Position numbers and translations under genes: made by a program
Notes under the pieces: model-generated
What the model was told of the DNA's origin: nothing
Seen by the model: the letters and a program-made list of their open reading frames with translations, nothing else
Databases searched by the model: none
Assembly: GCA_937625935.1 (NCBI GenBank)
Contig: OW569355.1
Location: 62,001-126,000 of the forward strand
Length of the DNA: 64,000 nucleotides
Source: Tetramitus jugosus
Taxonomy: Eukaryota; Heterolobosea; Eutetramitea; Acrasida; Vahlkampfiidae
Reading direction: 5' to 3'
Shown here: piece by piece, positions 9,908-18,998 of the stretch
Layout: the number at the start of each line of letters is the position of its first letter
Position numbering within the stretch: the first letter of the stretch is position 1

Positions 9908-11989
9908 TCACGCGAACTTGTGCCACCAAGGATGGTCCATGATTTGTGCAATGGTCAACCGTTGCACTGGATCAGGGTTCAACATCTTGCACAAAAAGTC
10001 CTTGACTTCTTGACTCAATTCCTCTTCTTCTTCCAACGGAATCGTGAATTGGCCCATTAATGTTCTCTGTGCATTCCGGAACGGCAAATAACCAGTGAGC
10101 ATCTTGTACAAGATACATCCAGAAGCCCACAAGTCAACTTCAGGGCCCTTGTACCGTTTCTCCAGTAACATCTCTGGCGGAGAATAGTTTACATTACCTG
10201 CAAATAGCGTGTGTTTGAACTCTGTGGGAGAAAAGTAGTCCGCGAGTCCAAAATCCACAATCTTGATCACATCATTATCAGTGCGACAAATGTTGGCCAA
10301 TTGTAGGTCTCTGTGCATGATGTGATGTCTCTCGTGCAGATACTGCAACGCACTAATGATCTGACAAAAATAGTTATGTGCTTGACGTTCAGGAAACTGC
10401 TCATGTTCGTCAAACGTATTCTCCAGTGATCCACCAGAGCAATACTCGAGCACAATGTGCAAATAATCACCGTGTCGCACCGTGTTGAACCACCGAACAA
10501 TGTTCTCATGTGCATCTGGTGCCTCTGACAATTGCTGCATGATTTGAAGCTCTCTCTGTACAAATGACTCAATGCCCATGCTTCTCACCTGTTTCATGTC
10601 CATTTCCTTGACAGCTACTTTGCGTCCAGTGTTTCGATCATAGGCCAAGCGCACCTTTCCAAATGATCCCTCACCCAAGTAGCCTTCAACGACATAGCGA
10701 TCACCAATCACTTCAACACACCTGTAAATTTGACCAAGCTTCAAATTGGCAGTTCGCAACGCTTGTTCAAACTCATCAATACTCTTGCACGTGCAGTTGG
10801 TAGGAGTAGATGAAGAGGCCACGTGACGATGATAGGGAGTACACTTTCCGCAACGATATTGGTCCGCATAGGCCTTATCAACGGCACCACCACTGGTTGA
10901 AGAGGGAGTATCTTGTATCGCCGCCCGCGTCGTGTACCGTTGTATGCTACGGTAGTATTTTTCCGACAGGTACCGCACCACACGTTCCGTATACAATTTC
11001 ATGAGCTCATCATTGGCACAAGTGAACTCATCATAGTTGACGAGACAGTGAATTTGGTGGGCCTTGTGACTCTCAAGCAAGCTCTCAATGCTCAACCGAA
11101 TATTTTCCACGTGCTGTTCGCACGCGATAAAAATATGGGAAAAGTCAATCAGGAGACACTGTTGCTCCGAATTGAACTTTATGCGATGATAAATGTTCTC
11201 CATGGTTGGCTCCGTGTGGTGACCAATGCTTGAAAAACCAACGTCATCACTCATTGATCCTCCCACAATTGTCTGACGATCACCACCTCCACTGACAATG
11301 GCCTTGTCTTCATCGTTCAACGTGCTAGGAACAGTGGTGGTGGACATTGTTGTTGTAGTCATTGTTGTCGTTGTACTACTCGTTGTCGTCACAGGACTTG
11401 CAACAATGGATGAAACAACAATAGTGTCATGATCATCATTATCACCACCACTAATCATCATACTCACATCATCATCATCATCATCCTCATTACCATCAAT
11501 CACACCAAGATGAAGATTGTTTGTCGTTGTTGTTGTTACAACAGGTGACAAGTTGGTACAGGCAGGCAAGGGAGCTGCTGCAGCAGCAGAGCTCATCAAG
11601 TACGATGATGAAGAGCTTTCATCTGTTGTTGTTGTGGCCCAAGTTGTCGTTGTCGTCGTTGTTGTCGTAGTTGTCGTAGTAGTGGTCATGGTCTTTGACA
11701 AAGTGGTTGATGATGATGATGAAGAGGAGGAAGAAGAAGATGATGTTGTCCTTTGAAAGGTTGGTGTAGTGGGTGAAGCACTGCTGTGTGGAGTAAAGAA
11801 GCGATTATTACTACCAGAAGGAGCGATCACAGTGGAGAGAATGGGAGTCGGAGAATTAGGTTCGTTATGATTGTTGTGGTTGGCAATGGTGATAGCAGTG
11901 CTCTGAGTATTGTTATTGTTATTATTAGTAGAGCGGTGAGGATGGAGGAACAAGTTTAATTGTTGTTGTTGAGTTGCAACTACAGTCAT
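9908..11989 (-). CDS. Serine/threonine protein kinase with N-terminal VNYD-type domain
   Basis: Single exon, 693 residues from ATG 11989. Residues 1-250 are Asn/Ser/Thr/Asp low complexity, including a long Thr run. Residues about 262-360 form a compact domain (QCLLIDFSHIFIACEQHVEN, HCLVNYDEFTC, YLSEKYYRSIQRYTTRAA). A protein kinase domain fills about 430-692: GEGSFGKV glycine loop, VAVKEMDMK (catalytic Lys), HRDLQLAN catalytic loop, DFGLAD metal-binding motif, SPPE at the APE position, and DLWASGCILYKMLTG. It most resembles CAMK/AMPK-like kinases. HRDLQ carries Gln where the loop normally has Lys (HRDLK). Its partner and substrates are unknown. The start lies in a region of CAG repeats and a long 5' intergenic stretch. 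Confidence 0.85.
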   Translation of the reverse strand: MTVVATQQQQLNLFLHPHRSTNNNNNNTQSTAITIANHNNHNEPNSPTPILSTVIAPSGSNNRFFTPHSSASPTTPTFQRTTSSSSSSSSSSSSTTLSKTMTTTTTTTTTTTTTTTWATTTTDESSSSSYLMSSAAAAAPLPACTNLSPVVTTTTTNNLHLGVIDGNEDDDDDDVSMMISGGDNDDHDTIVVSSIVASPVTTTSSTTTTMTTTTMSTTTVPSTLNDEDKAIVSGGGDRQTIVGGSMSDDVGFSSIGHHTEPTMENIYHRIKFNSEQQCLLIDFSHIFIACEQHVENIRLSIESLLESHKAHQIHCLVNYDEFTCANDELMKLYTERVVRYLSEKYYRSIQRYTTRAAIQDTPSSTSGGAVDKAYADQYRCGKCTPYHRHVASSSTPTNCTCKSIDEFEQALRTANLKLGQIYRCVEVIGDRYVVEGYLGEGSFGKVRLAYDRNTGRKVAVKEMDMKQVRSMGIESFVQRELQIMQQLSEAPDAHENIVRWFNTVRHGDYLHIVLEYCSGGSLENTFDEHEQFPERQAHNYFCQIISALQYLHERHHIMHRDLQLANICRTDNDVIKIVDFGLADYFSPTEFKHTLFAGNVNYSPPEMLLEKRYKGPEVDLWASGCILYKMLTGYLPFRNAQRTLMGQFTIPLEEEEELSQEVKDFLCKMLNPDPVQRLTIAQIMDHPWWHKFA
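11638..11760 (+). repeat. Trinucleotide low-complexity tract (GTT/GTC, GAT/GAA)
   Basis: Runs of GTTGTC-type and GATGAA-type triplets encode poly-Thr and poly-Ser in the N-terminus of the kinase on the minus strand. They explain the spurious valine-rich frame on the plus strand. Similar short tracts occur in the EPC, DDB1 and SEC6 genes. Confidence 0.8.
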
Positions 11990-12497
11990 TATATTTCAAA
12001 ACAGGTGCTGTTGAGATTGATTAGAATAATAATAAATAGAAGTGGTGAGAGAGAGAAATGATCAATGGTTGTTTGTGGTGGTTTTCAACAGTTCGTAGTT
12101 GTAGTGGAATGAGAAGAGACTACAACTATGTAAAACAGCAGCAGCAGCAACAGCAGCAAGAAAGGTGGGAGACTGGTGTGATGGTTTTGATGTGCGCTTG
12201 TTGCGTGTTGTGCTGTGTGGGAAGGATTACGGGCTGTTTTCTGATTTTTGCTCGGGTTCTGGAAAAAAAGTTTGGGACTTTCTTTGGTGCGCAAATAGAT
12301 CGATTGAATTTGTCCTTTGTTACGTTGTGACTTTTGTTATGGTGAAATTCACAGCTTGGAATCGTAGATGTGAATTTTGATTGGAATTGATTAGAATCTA
12401 AACGTTGGAGATTGACTGATTTTTCTCCCGCTATCACGGAAGAATAGCCAACTACGAGACAGAATTCAAGTTTGAATACAAAACAACCAATCGAAAA
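11990..12497. other. Divergent intergenic region
   Basis: This 508-bp region lies between the kinase gene (minus) and the next gene (plus). It holds a CAG/CAA repeat at about 12134-12160, T-rich stretches and a GGTGCGCAAA motif at about 12286. Open frames through it encode only repeats, and I see no convincing gene. It probably holds both promoters. Confidence 0.6.
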
Positions 12498-13408
12498 ATG
12501 AACTGCAAGACTTGGATAGACAGTATTGAAAAATATTCTTTTTCAAAACATACTTTCTCTATGGGAGAAATTGATGCAATGAGACACTTTTTACTCCAAG
12601 TCACACAAGTTCTTCATCAAGCCAATGCTCATCCTAGCTCAGTCACATGTGAATGGACAATAGAAGTTCTTGATTTCATACAAAATTTGGCCTCTCATTC
12701 TGATAGAAAGTATTCTATTGTTTTTACAGATTTCTCAAAGGAATTGATGCAATTGTCATCTGCGTTCAGTCAGTTTAGCCATAGTCACGTGTAAGTTTCG
12801 CCATTCGTTCTGCTGTTTTCTAACTGTGTGCTAAAACTATCGTTGGTCGAATTAGGGAGTCAAATGAAGGCTCGCAATGGGACTTGAGTTTTCTAGCTTT
12901 GCGATTGGACTCTTGCTTGCTCTCCGTCTCCTGTAACTTGGACTTGAAAGCTATGGCGCAAAGGTGGCACCATGCAATGATACAAGCTGATGTACAGGGA
13001 AAGGAATCAATTATTCAAGAACTGATTCAATCAATGGTAATGAACAAGAGTAGTTCAAACGACAAGAAGAATGAAACAATGAACTCACAATCATTATTAG
13101 GATGCAAGAGAAGAGCTACATTGTTGAAACTCATTACGAACCAATCTGTAAAGTCCATGTTGCGTCTGGAGAGTATCTTGTCCGTGATACTACGCTTTAT
13201 CACAATAGAAGGAGTAAAAACAAGACCGAAGAATATGATTATGATCATCCAGGCATTTCTACTTGGATTCAAGGAAGAACAGAAAGAAACAAGGCTCGAT
13301 TGTGAACGAAAGATTTTTTGGAGATCAACCATGGCTCTATTGATCAACAATAACGACCTTGGAAAGCCAAAAGAAGGAAACTCGAGTTCGTTGTTCTTCT
13401 ATGTCTAA
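12498..13408 (+). CDS. Unrecognised helical protein, at least two exons (3' end uncertain)
   Basis: Exon 1 is 12498-12790. A 65-nt intron (GTAAGT...ATTAG, 12791-12855) joins in phase to an exon starting at 12856 that stays open to the stop at 13406-13408. The joined protein is about 282 residues, mostly alpha-helical, with no domain I can name (WIDSIEKYSFSKHTFSMGE, LDSCLLSVSCNLDLKAMAQRW). The pattern of amphipathic helices would fit a HEAT-like or other helical repeat scaffold, which is a guess. A second frame is also open over 13102-13305, and coding-looking short segments continue to about 13912 (13435-13459, 13532-13667, 13732-13912) linked by plausible GT-AG introns. The true 3' structure may therefore be longer. 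Confidence 0.55.
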
Positions 13409-13912
13409 CAATTGTGTGGTATGATGGGTTCTCAGGAGTCAACCCAGCTCATAGATGAAAGTATGTGATATGTGACACAGTTTCAAACATGGCTTATCAT
13501 TTTTTAAACTCAACTACTCACGAATGAGCAGTTATAATTCTCATAAAGTCAGGCAGAGTACAGGGACGAGATGCAAGAACTTGGCTCATACTGATTATCG
13601 ACGAACTCAAGAAAAACTTGGAGGCCTCACCTTATGATATGATTATTTCTCAAGTTTTTGATGCAAAGTAGTACGATCACAAAGTCCATTCCTCAACATA
13701 TCAAAGTTCGCTTCTGTTGATGGGTAGCGAGGTTCCACTCTATTCGTAAAAGGAGCCATAATTGTTCATACAATAAACCTCTGTACATCAAGAGCTATAA
13801 TGCGGGGCTGAACTCTGGAGAAGGATATGTAAATATCAGATCAGTAGAAGTAAGAGATGGAGGAAAACTTTGTCTGTGGCACAAAGGGATGGTTTTTCTC
13901 CACTGCACATAG

Positions 13913-14497
13913 AGCACAATAATGAATTGTAAACTTACTCATCTACACTGACGTATCAAACCTTCTCCATCACAAAACTAGACCCACGTATTAGAGTCAA
14001 ACATGACTACTCACATCATGACAAAACCAACAGCCAGAATGACCTCATCAGGTCAATAATAACGGAACATGAAGTCATTCAAATGGAATAGTTCAACCAT
14101 CAGAAGTAAATTAAAAGAAAAACTTGGAAACTTCTCCAACGTACATGGTTGTTCACATATTTTTTGTTCAAGACCACCTTCGCCACATCCATACAACAAC
14201 ACAAAGCGCGCCAAAACAAAAAAAACGCATTTTCTCGTGTCAGGGAGACAACAAGAAAACCTTTTTCGCGCCAAACTTACCAGTAATCAAAAACATTGTG
14301 TTTTTGTGTGATCTACATGATAGATACAATATTTCTTTAGAATACCCAAACAGGCCATCCTCACTGAGCAGACACAAACAAACACACATAAAATATATAT
14401 ATATTTAAAACGATATATCACAGAATAACAATAACCATCATCATATCATCAATCACACATTTGAATTTTTAACAATCAATCAATCAACAATATACAT
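13913..14497. promoter_or_regulatory. Upstream region of the EPC gene with E2F-like sites
   Basis: No gene is visible in this stretch. Two GCGC motifs flanked by A/T runs occur: AAAGCGCGCCAAAA at 14203-14216 and TTTTTCGCGCCAAA at 14262-14275. Both match the E2F/DP consensus TTTSSCGC known from animals and plants. A TATATATA run lies at about 14394-14405, roughly 95 bp before the start codon. Confidence 0.45.
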
Positions 14498-16635
14498 ATG
14501 CACGACAGTCAACAATCAAGTAGTGCAGCAACAGCGAGTTCTGGTCGCAGAATGAACTTTCGACAACGAAAAATCGATGTGGATCGTCCATTGCCCATCA
14601 TCTTTCTCAAAACTGAGAATGATGAACAAGAGTTGGAAGAAATGAACTTGGTCGCATCAGATTCATCCACTAGTAAAAGCATGAAACGCAACAGTAGCAC
14701 CACTAGTGGTGGTAGTGGTAGTGGTACGACCGATGAAGGAGAAAAAATGATGAATGTTCCGATACAGGACATGGAAGAATTGAATAGAGTGATTCCGATT
14801 CCACCTGTAATCATGAAAGAGAACATGGATTATGTCAATGTTCATCATTTTGATCAACCGAGATTTTATATTCGTTATTTGGGAAGGAGTTTTGATGAGG
14901 AGAACACTGTGGTGGAATATGATTTGGACACGGATGATTTTGAGTTTATAGAACGGACGAATGCACGATTTCAACAACAACAACAACAACAGCAACAACA
15001 AGAAGAATTGACTCAAAATAACAAGAACAACAATAGTACTACTACTGAAGAGTTGGATAACGAAGATAATGACTCGAATCATTCAACAGAGCACACTCAT
15101 CATCATCAGAATGGTCATCATGACACAAACAACAAACACAATAATCATAACGACAATCATGCAATGAACAATGCAAGTCTAATAAGGAATCATTATCGAA
15201 AGAATGGAAGGCGAATTCATTCCAACGCACGTCAATCAATGAATCGTACGCTCCCAACGCACGTCGATATGACACTATCAGAGGATACATTGGAAGTGTG
15301 CATTGATCGATTCGAGAAAACAACTGGTTTCAATAAGACACTATGTTCCATTTCAGATACAATCAAGCATTATCCTTCCCTATCAAAAGTAGCACCAAAG
15401 TTACTGCATTATATTTATTCGTATTGGAAGGAGAAGCGATTGAAGCGAGTGTTTAAACAGGATGGAGGTCTTTATAAGACATGTGGTAAGCCACTGTTGG
15501 AAGAATATGCGGTATGTATCTCTATCTATGTGTGTCTGCATGTGCACATGTGCAGTTGAAGCATCGACACACTCACAATATATATGTCTATCTTACGATT
15601 ATAATGGTGTAGTTGCAACCGGATATGGACGATACGAATCCAGCACTTGCTTTTCGACCTAGAGAACGTGCTCCAAAGAAACAGAGAAAAAACGATCTAG
15701 ATGCCTATCAACGACTACAGCAGCTTCGTGGTGATTTCGTTAGGTTACGACAACTGATGCAAGATATGCATCACCGAGAAACTCTGAAGCATAACTATTG
15801 TAAAATAACGAGACAAATTCTGTTGAAGAATCTATGCGGCGATGAACGAGAATCATCTGTAATATCACCTAACAACGAGGCAGAAGCGAACAATGAAGAG
15901 AACCAGAGTATGAAGCAAATTGCCGTGGCAGTACAGACCGAAACAAATAAAACGAAGAACAAGCGGAAAGCCAATCGACCAGATGGAGAGGAACAGTCTC
16001 GGAAGAGAGTGAAACGATACAAAGAAGAAAAAGTGAAGGAGATCAATTTATTAGAGTTGGTGAAGGCCAAACCCACGATTCAAACACCAGTTTTCTCTTT
16101 CCTGGTCAGTATGAGAAAAACTGGTGGTTTTGAGGGTGATGAAATTATTGACTCATTGACTGATGATTTACGAGAGACTCCAAAGTGTTATCTAGGAAGA
16201 GGAGGAAGAATTATATTCGAACAACCTAGTGTCAATAATGAAGCGACAACAACCCCTCAGTCAAGACTGGAGAGTGTGCTTCTGCAGCAAGAGAAAGTGC
16301 AATACCGGAAGTTGGCAGTCTCGAATCAAAAGAGAGAAATGCACAAATTTGCACGTGAGGATGACTTTGGATTTGAGGATCCGGATGAAGAGGATGACGA
16401 TGACGATCCAGGTGAAGTGGTGACTAATATTGCTGCTCATTCTCGCAGTACAGCGCTCATTCCCTCCTTCCATCACACTCTATCAATAGTCAGTCCAGCA
16501 TCTGATTCGATCTCAACCTCGACTCATCATCCATCCATTATCGATCTATCCACCTTACACTCAAGTGACAACAAGCAACCACAAAAGCCATCAGATGTTC
16601 CAGTTGTTGCATCCTCTCGAATCGGTGTGACCTAA
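14498..16635 (+). CDS. Enhancer of polycomb-like protein
   Basis: Two exons: 14498-15511 and 15613-16635, with a phase-0 intron of 101 nt (GTATGT...GTGTAG). The product has 678 residues. Enhancer of polycomb (EPC1/Epl1) is the scaffold of the NuA4/TIP60 histone acetyltransferase piccolo module. The N-terminus NFRQRKIDVDRPLPIIF matches the start of the EPcA domain, HVDMTLSEDTLEVCIDRFEK lies in its middle, and exon 2 has the hallmark NPALAFRPRERAPKKQRKND followed by DAYQRLQQLRGDFVRLRQL. Poly-Gln (about 160-170) and Asn/His-rich inserts interrupt the domain. The C-terminal part is basic then acidic and disordered. Splicing joins the conserved domain exactly, which supports the intron. Confidence 0.85.
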
Positions 16636-16800
16636 CTGTATCATCTTTGGTTCGAACTGGGAACAACAGTAACAGAATCGAATAGTTACAACTTCGAGTT
16701 TCATAGATCAACCTCTGTGAATGAATCATCTGTTTCAGTACTTGCAATAAATCATTCTTTAGCTGAGAACGAACTATCACAAACTGCGTAACGGTCATGG

Positions 16801-16849
16801 GTTTCGCGCTCAAAATGAATCGTTGCGCTTCAAACTTCTTTGGCGCCAA
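16801..16849 (+). promoter_or_regulatory. E2F-like sites upstream of the kinesin gene
   Basis: TTTCGCGC at 16801-16808 and the palindrome TTTGGCGCCAAA at 16838-16849 lie 40-90 bp before the kinesin ATG. They fit the E2F/DP consensus. The assignment rests on motif match and the cell-cycle nature of the gene. Confidence 0.45.
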
Positions 16850-16889
16850 AAGAAAAACCAAAGAATAGTATTTATCGACAGAGGGTCAA

Positions 16890-18998
16890 ATGGATTCTCC
16901 AACAGCAGCACACAGCAAGAACAACATGTCTTCCTCACTTGCCCCACCTCTGGCCGTGTGTCAAACGAACAAGCCAACCTCTAGGCATGCCAGTAGCTAT
17001 GATAAAATCTCTGTCTGTATCCGTATTCGTCCCTTAAACGAACGAGAAAGCAAGCTGGGCTCTCCTGCTGTCTGGGGAACATCTCATAACTCACTTTATC
17101 AGTGTAATTCAAAGACTGGAGCACCTATTCCCGGCTCTACAGTGTACTCTTTTGATCACGTGTATGACTCCGCGTCCACGACAAGCCTAGTGTACGAACA
17201 AGTGGCGCAACGCATTGTACAGAGTGTTGTCCAAGGTTACAATGGTACAATTTTTGCCTATGGTCAGACATCCAGTGGAAAAACCTTTACAATGAAGGGA
17301 ACAGAAGAGGAAACTGGTATCATACCTCAATCGGTGTATGAAGTGTTTGATACAATTATGAGAACACAGGACAGAGAGTTTTTAATTCGAGTGTCCTACT
17401 TGGAGATTTATAATGAAGTGATTATGGATCTGTTGGATCCCGAGAGTAAAAACCTAAAGATTCATGAAGACCTGCACAGAGGCATCTTTGTGGGAGGTCT
17501 AAAGGAACAGAGTGTCACATCTCCAGACGAGATTTTAGAATTGATGGCCAATGGTGAGCGCCACAGACATGTCGGCTCTACAAACATGAATGAGAGAAGT
17601 TCTCGTTCTCATACGATATTCCGGTTGATTATCGAATCGAGAGTGAGAATGAATAGCAACGATGATGATTCTTGTGAGGCACAAGCTGTGAGAGTAGCCA
17701 CTTTAAATCTTGTGGATTTGGCTGGATCGGAGCGTGTGCAACACACTGGATCAGAAGGTCAGCGATTAGTTGAAGGTGGTCACATCAATAAGAGCTTGCT
17801 TACATTAGGAACTGTGATTGGAAAGTTGAGTGAAGGAGGGGTTCATATACCGTACAGAGACAGTAAATTAACGCGTATCTTGCAACCTGCTCTTGGTGGT
17901 AATTCCCGAACAGCAATCATATGCACAATCACTCCAGCTGCTGCACATGCCGAGGAGAGTTTGTCAACATTGAAATTTGCTGGTAGAGCCAAGAGTATTA
18001 CGAATGAAGCTCACATTAATGAAATCATTCGAGATCAAAATTTGATGCAAAAACACAAGAAAGAAGCCGCTGAATGGAAGGCCAAGTATGAAACACAATT
18101 CGAAGTCTGCGAGCAATTAACACAGCAAAATAGCAGTTTAAAGACTTTGATGGCAACATCGGAGGCTCACTCCTTTGAACTTCAACAAAAGATTGAACAA
18201 AAGACCAAGATAGCTACTGAACTAACAGAACAGGTAAAGCGCTATGAACAAGAGTTGTTTCAAGTTAAGGAGCAACTACGGATTAAATCGGAACAATATG
18301 AGAAGGATCTCAATCAAGCAAAGGAATTCCAGAATCAAGAGCTAAAACAAAGTAAGGAGACCCAAGAACAAGTTGAAAAGTTAAATGAACAAATACAGAG
18401 CCTAACCAATCAATTACAAGAACAAGATACTGCTCATCAAGAACAACTATCATCTCTAAAAACCAAATATGATGATATGCTGTTGAGAGAGCGAGCAAAC
18501 TTTGATAGTATGTCTCGGGAACAATTACAAAAGTGTCTAGAATTGGAAGAACAAATTGAGAGAACGCAAACACTCTCATCTGAGCACTCGGAGCAGGCTA
18601 CTTTGATTGCTGAGGAGTTACAAAAGCAAGCCGAGGAGTTTGAATCAGAAAAGATGGAATTAATTGAACAGTTCGAGTTAGATAGAAATGACATGGTGCA
18701 ACAGTTTCTAGAGTCTGAGAAAGAATTGCAATCACGAATAGATGAACTTGAACAAGAGAAGAGTGAATTCGTTGTGGACAATACAGGCACTTATGAGAAG
18801 GTAAACACTCTTCAGAGGCAAATTATTGCTCTAAAAACCGAGAACCAAGAACTGCGGACAAAGATGCAGAAGAGAAAACGTGTGTCCAAAAAGAATGTAG
18901 ATAATGTGAGTTCAAAGAGAGTGTGTCTCGGTGCTTTACAAGAAAATGTTATAAACAATGAGAGCAACAAGGAGAATGCCCTTGTAGCGCCACATTAA
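16890..18998 (+). CDS. Kinesin-7 (CENP-E-like) motor protein
   Basis: Single exon, 702 residues. The N-terminal motor domain covers about residues 39-375: ISVCIRIRPLNERE, P-loop GQTSSGKT at about 125-132, switch I NERSSRSHTIF, switch II LVDLAGSE, then HINKSLLTLGTVIGKLSEG and LTRILQPALGGNSRT. The rest is a long Gln/Glu-rich coiled coil ending in a basic segment (KMQKRKRVSKKN). The motor sequence, especially GHINKSLLTLGTVI and HIPYRDSKLTRILQ, is closest to the kinesin-7/CENP-E group, which moves on kinetochore or spindle microtubules. The tail is far shorter than vertebrate CENP-E. The stop codon overlaps that of DDB1 on the other strand. An upstream ATG at 16840 is in another frame. Confidence 0.85.
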   Translation: MDSPTAAHSKNNMSSSLAPPLAVCQTNKPTSRHASSYDKISVCIRIRPLNERESKLGSPAVWGTSHNSLYQCNSKTGAPIPGSTVYSFDHVYDSASTTSLVYEQVAQRIVQSVVQGYNGTIFAYGQTSSGKTFTMKGTEEETGIIPQSVYEVFDTIMRTQDREFLIRVSYLEIYNEVIMDLLDPESKNLKIHEDLHRGIFVGGLKEQSVTSPDEILELMANGERHRHVGSTNMNERSSRSHTIFRLIIESRVRMNSNDDDSCEAQAVRVATLNLVDLAGSERVQHTGSEGQRLVEGGHINKSLLTLGTVIGKLSEGGVHIPYRDSKLTRILQPALGGNSRTAIICTITPAAAHAEESLSTLKFAGRAKSITNEAHINEIIRDQNLMQKHKKEAAEWKAKYETQFEVCEQLTQQNSSLKTLMATSEAHSFELQQKIEQKTKIATELTEQVKRYEQELFQVKEQLRIKSEQYEKDLNQAKEFQNQELKQSKETQEQVEKLNEQIQSLTNQLQEQDTAHQEQLSSLKTKYDDMLLRERANFDSMSREQLQKCLELEEQIERTQTLSSEHSEQATLIAEELQKQAEEFESEKMELIEQFELDRNDMVQQFLESEKELQSRIDELEQEKSEFVVDNTGTYEKVNTLQRQIIALKTENQELRTKMQKRKRVSKKNVDNVSSKRVCLGALQENVINNESNKENALVAPH

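Noticed and set aside
12085-12437. Minus-strand ORFs rich in Leu/Cys runs between the kinase and the next gene
   Set aside because: They arise from translation of CAG/CAA repeats and have no domain or coding-like composition.
16640-16665. GGTTCGAACTGG as a tRNA B box
   Set aside because: The T-stem does not pair (GG instead of CC after the loop) and no A box or anticodon arm surrounds it.
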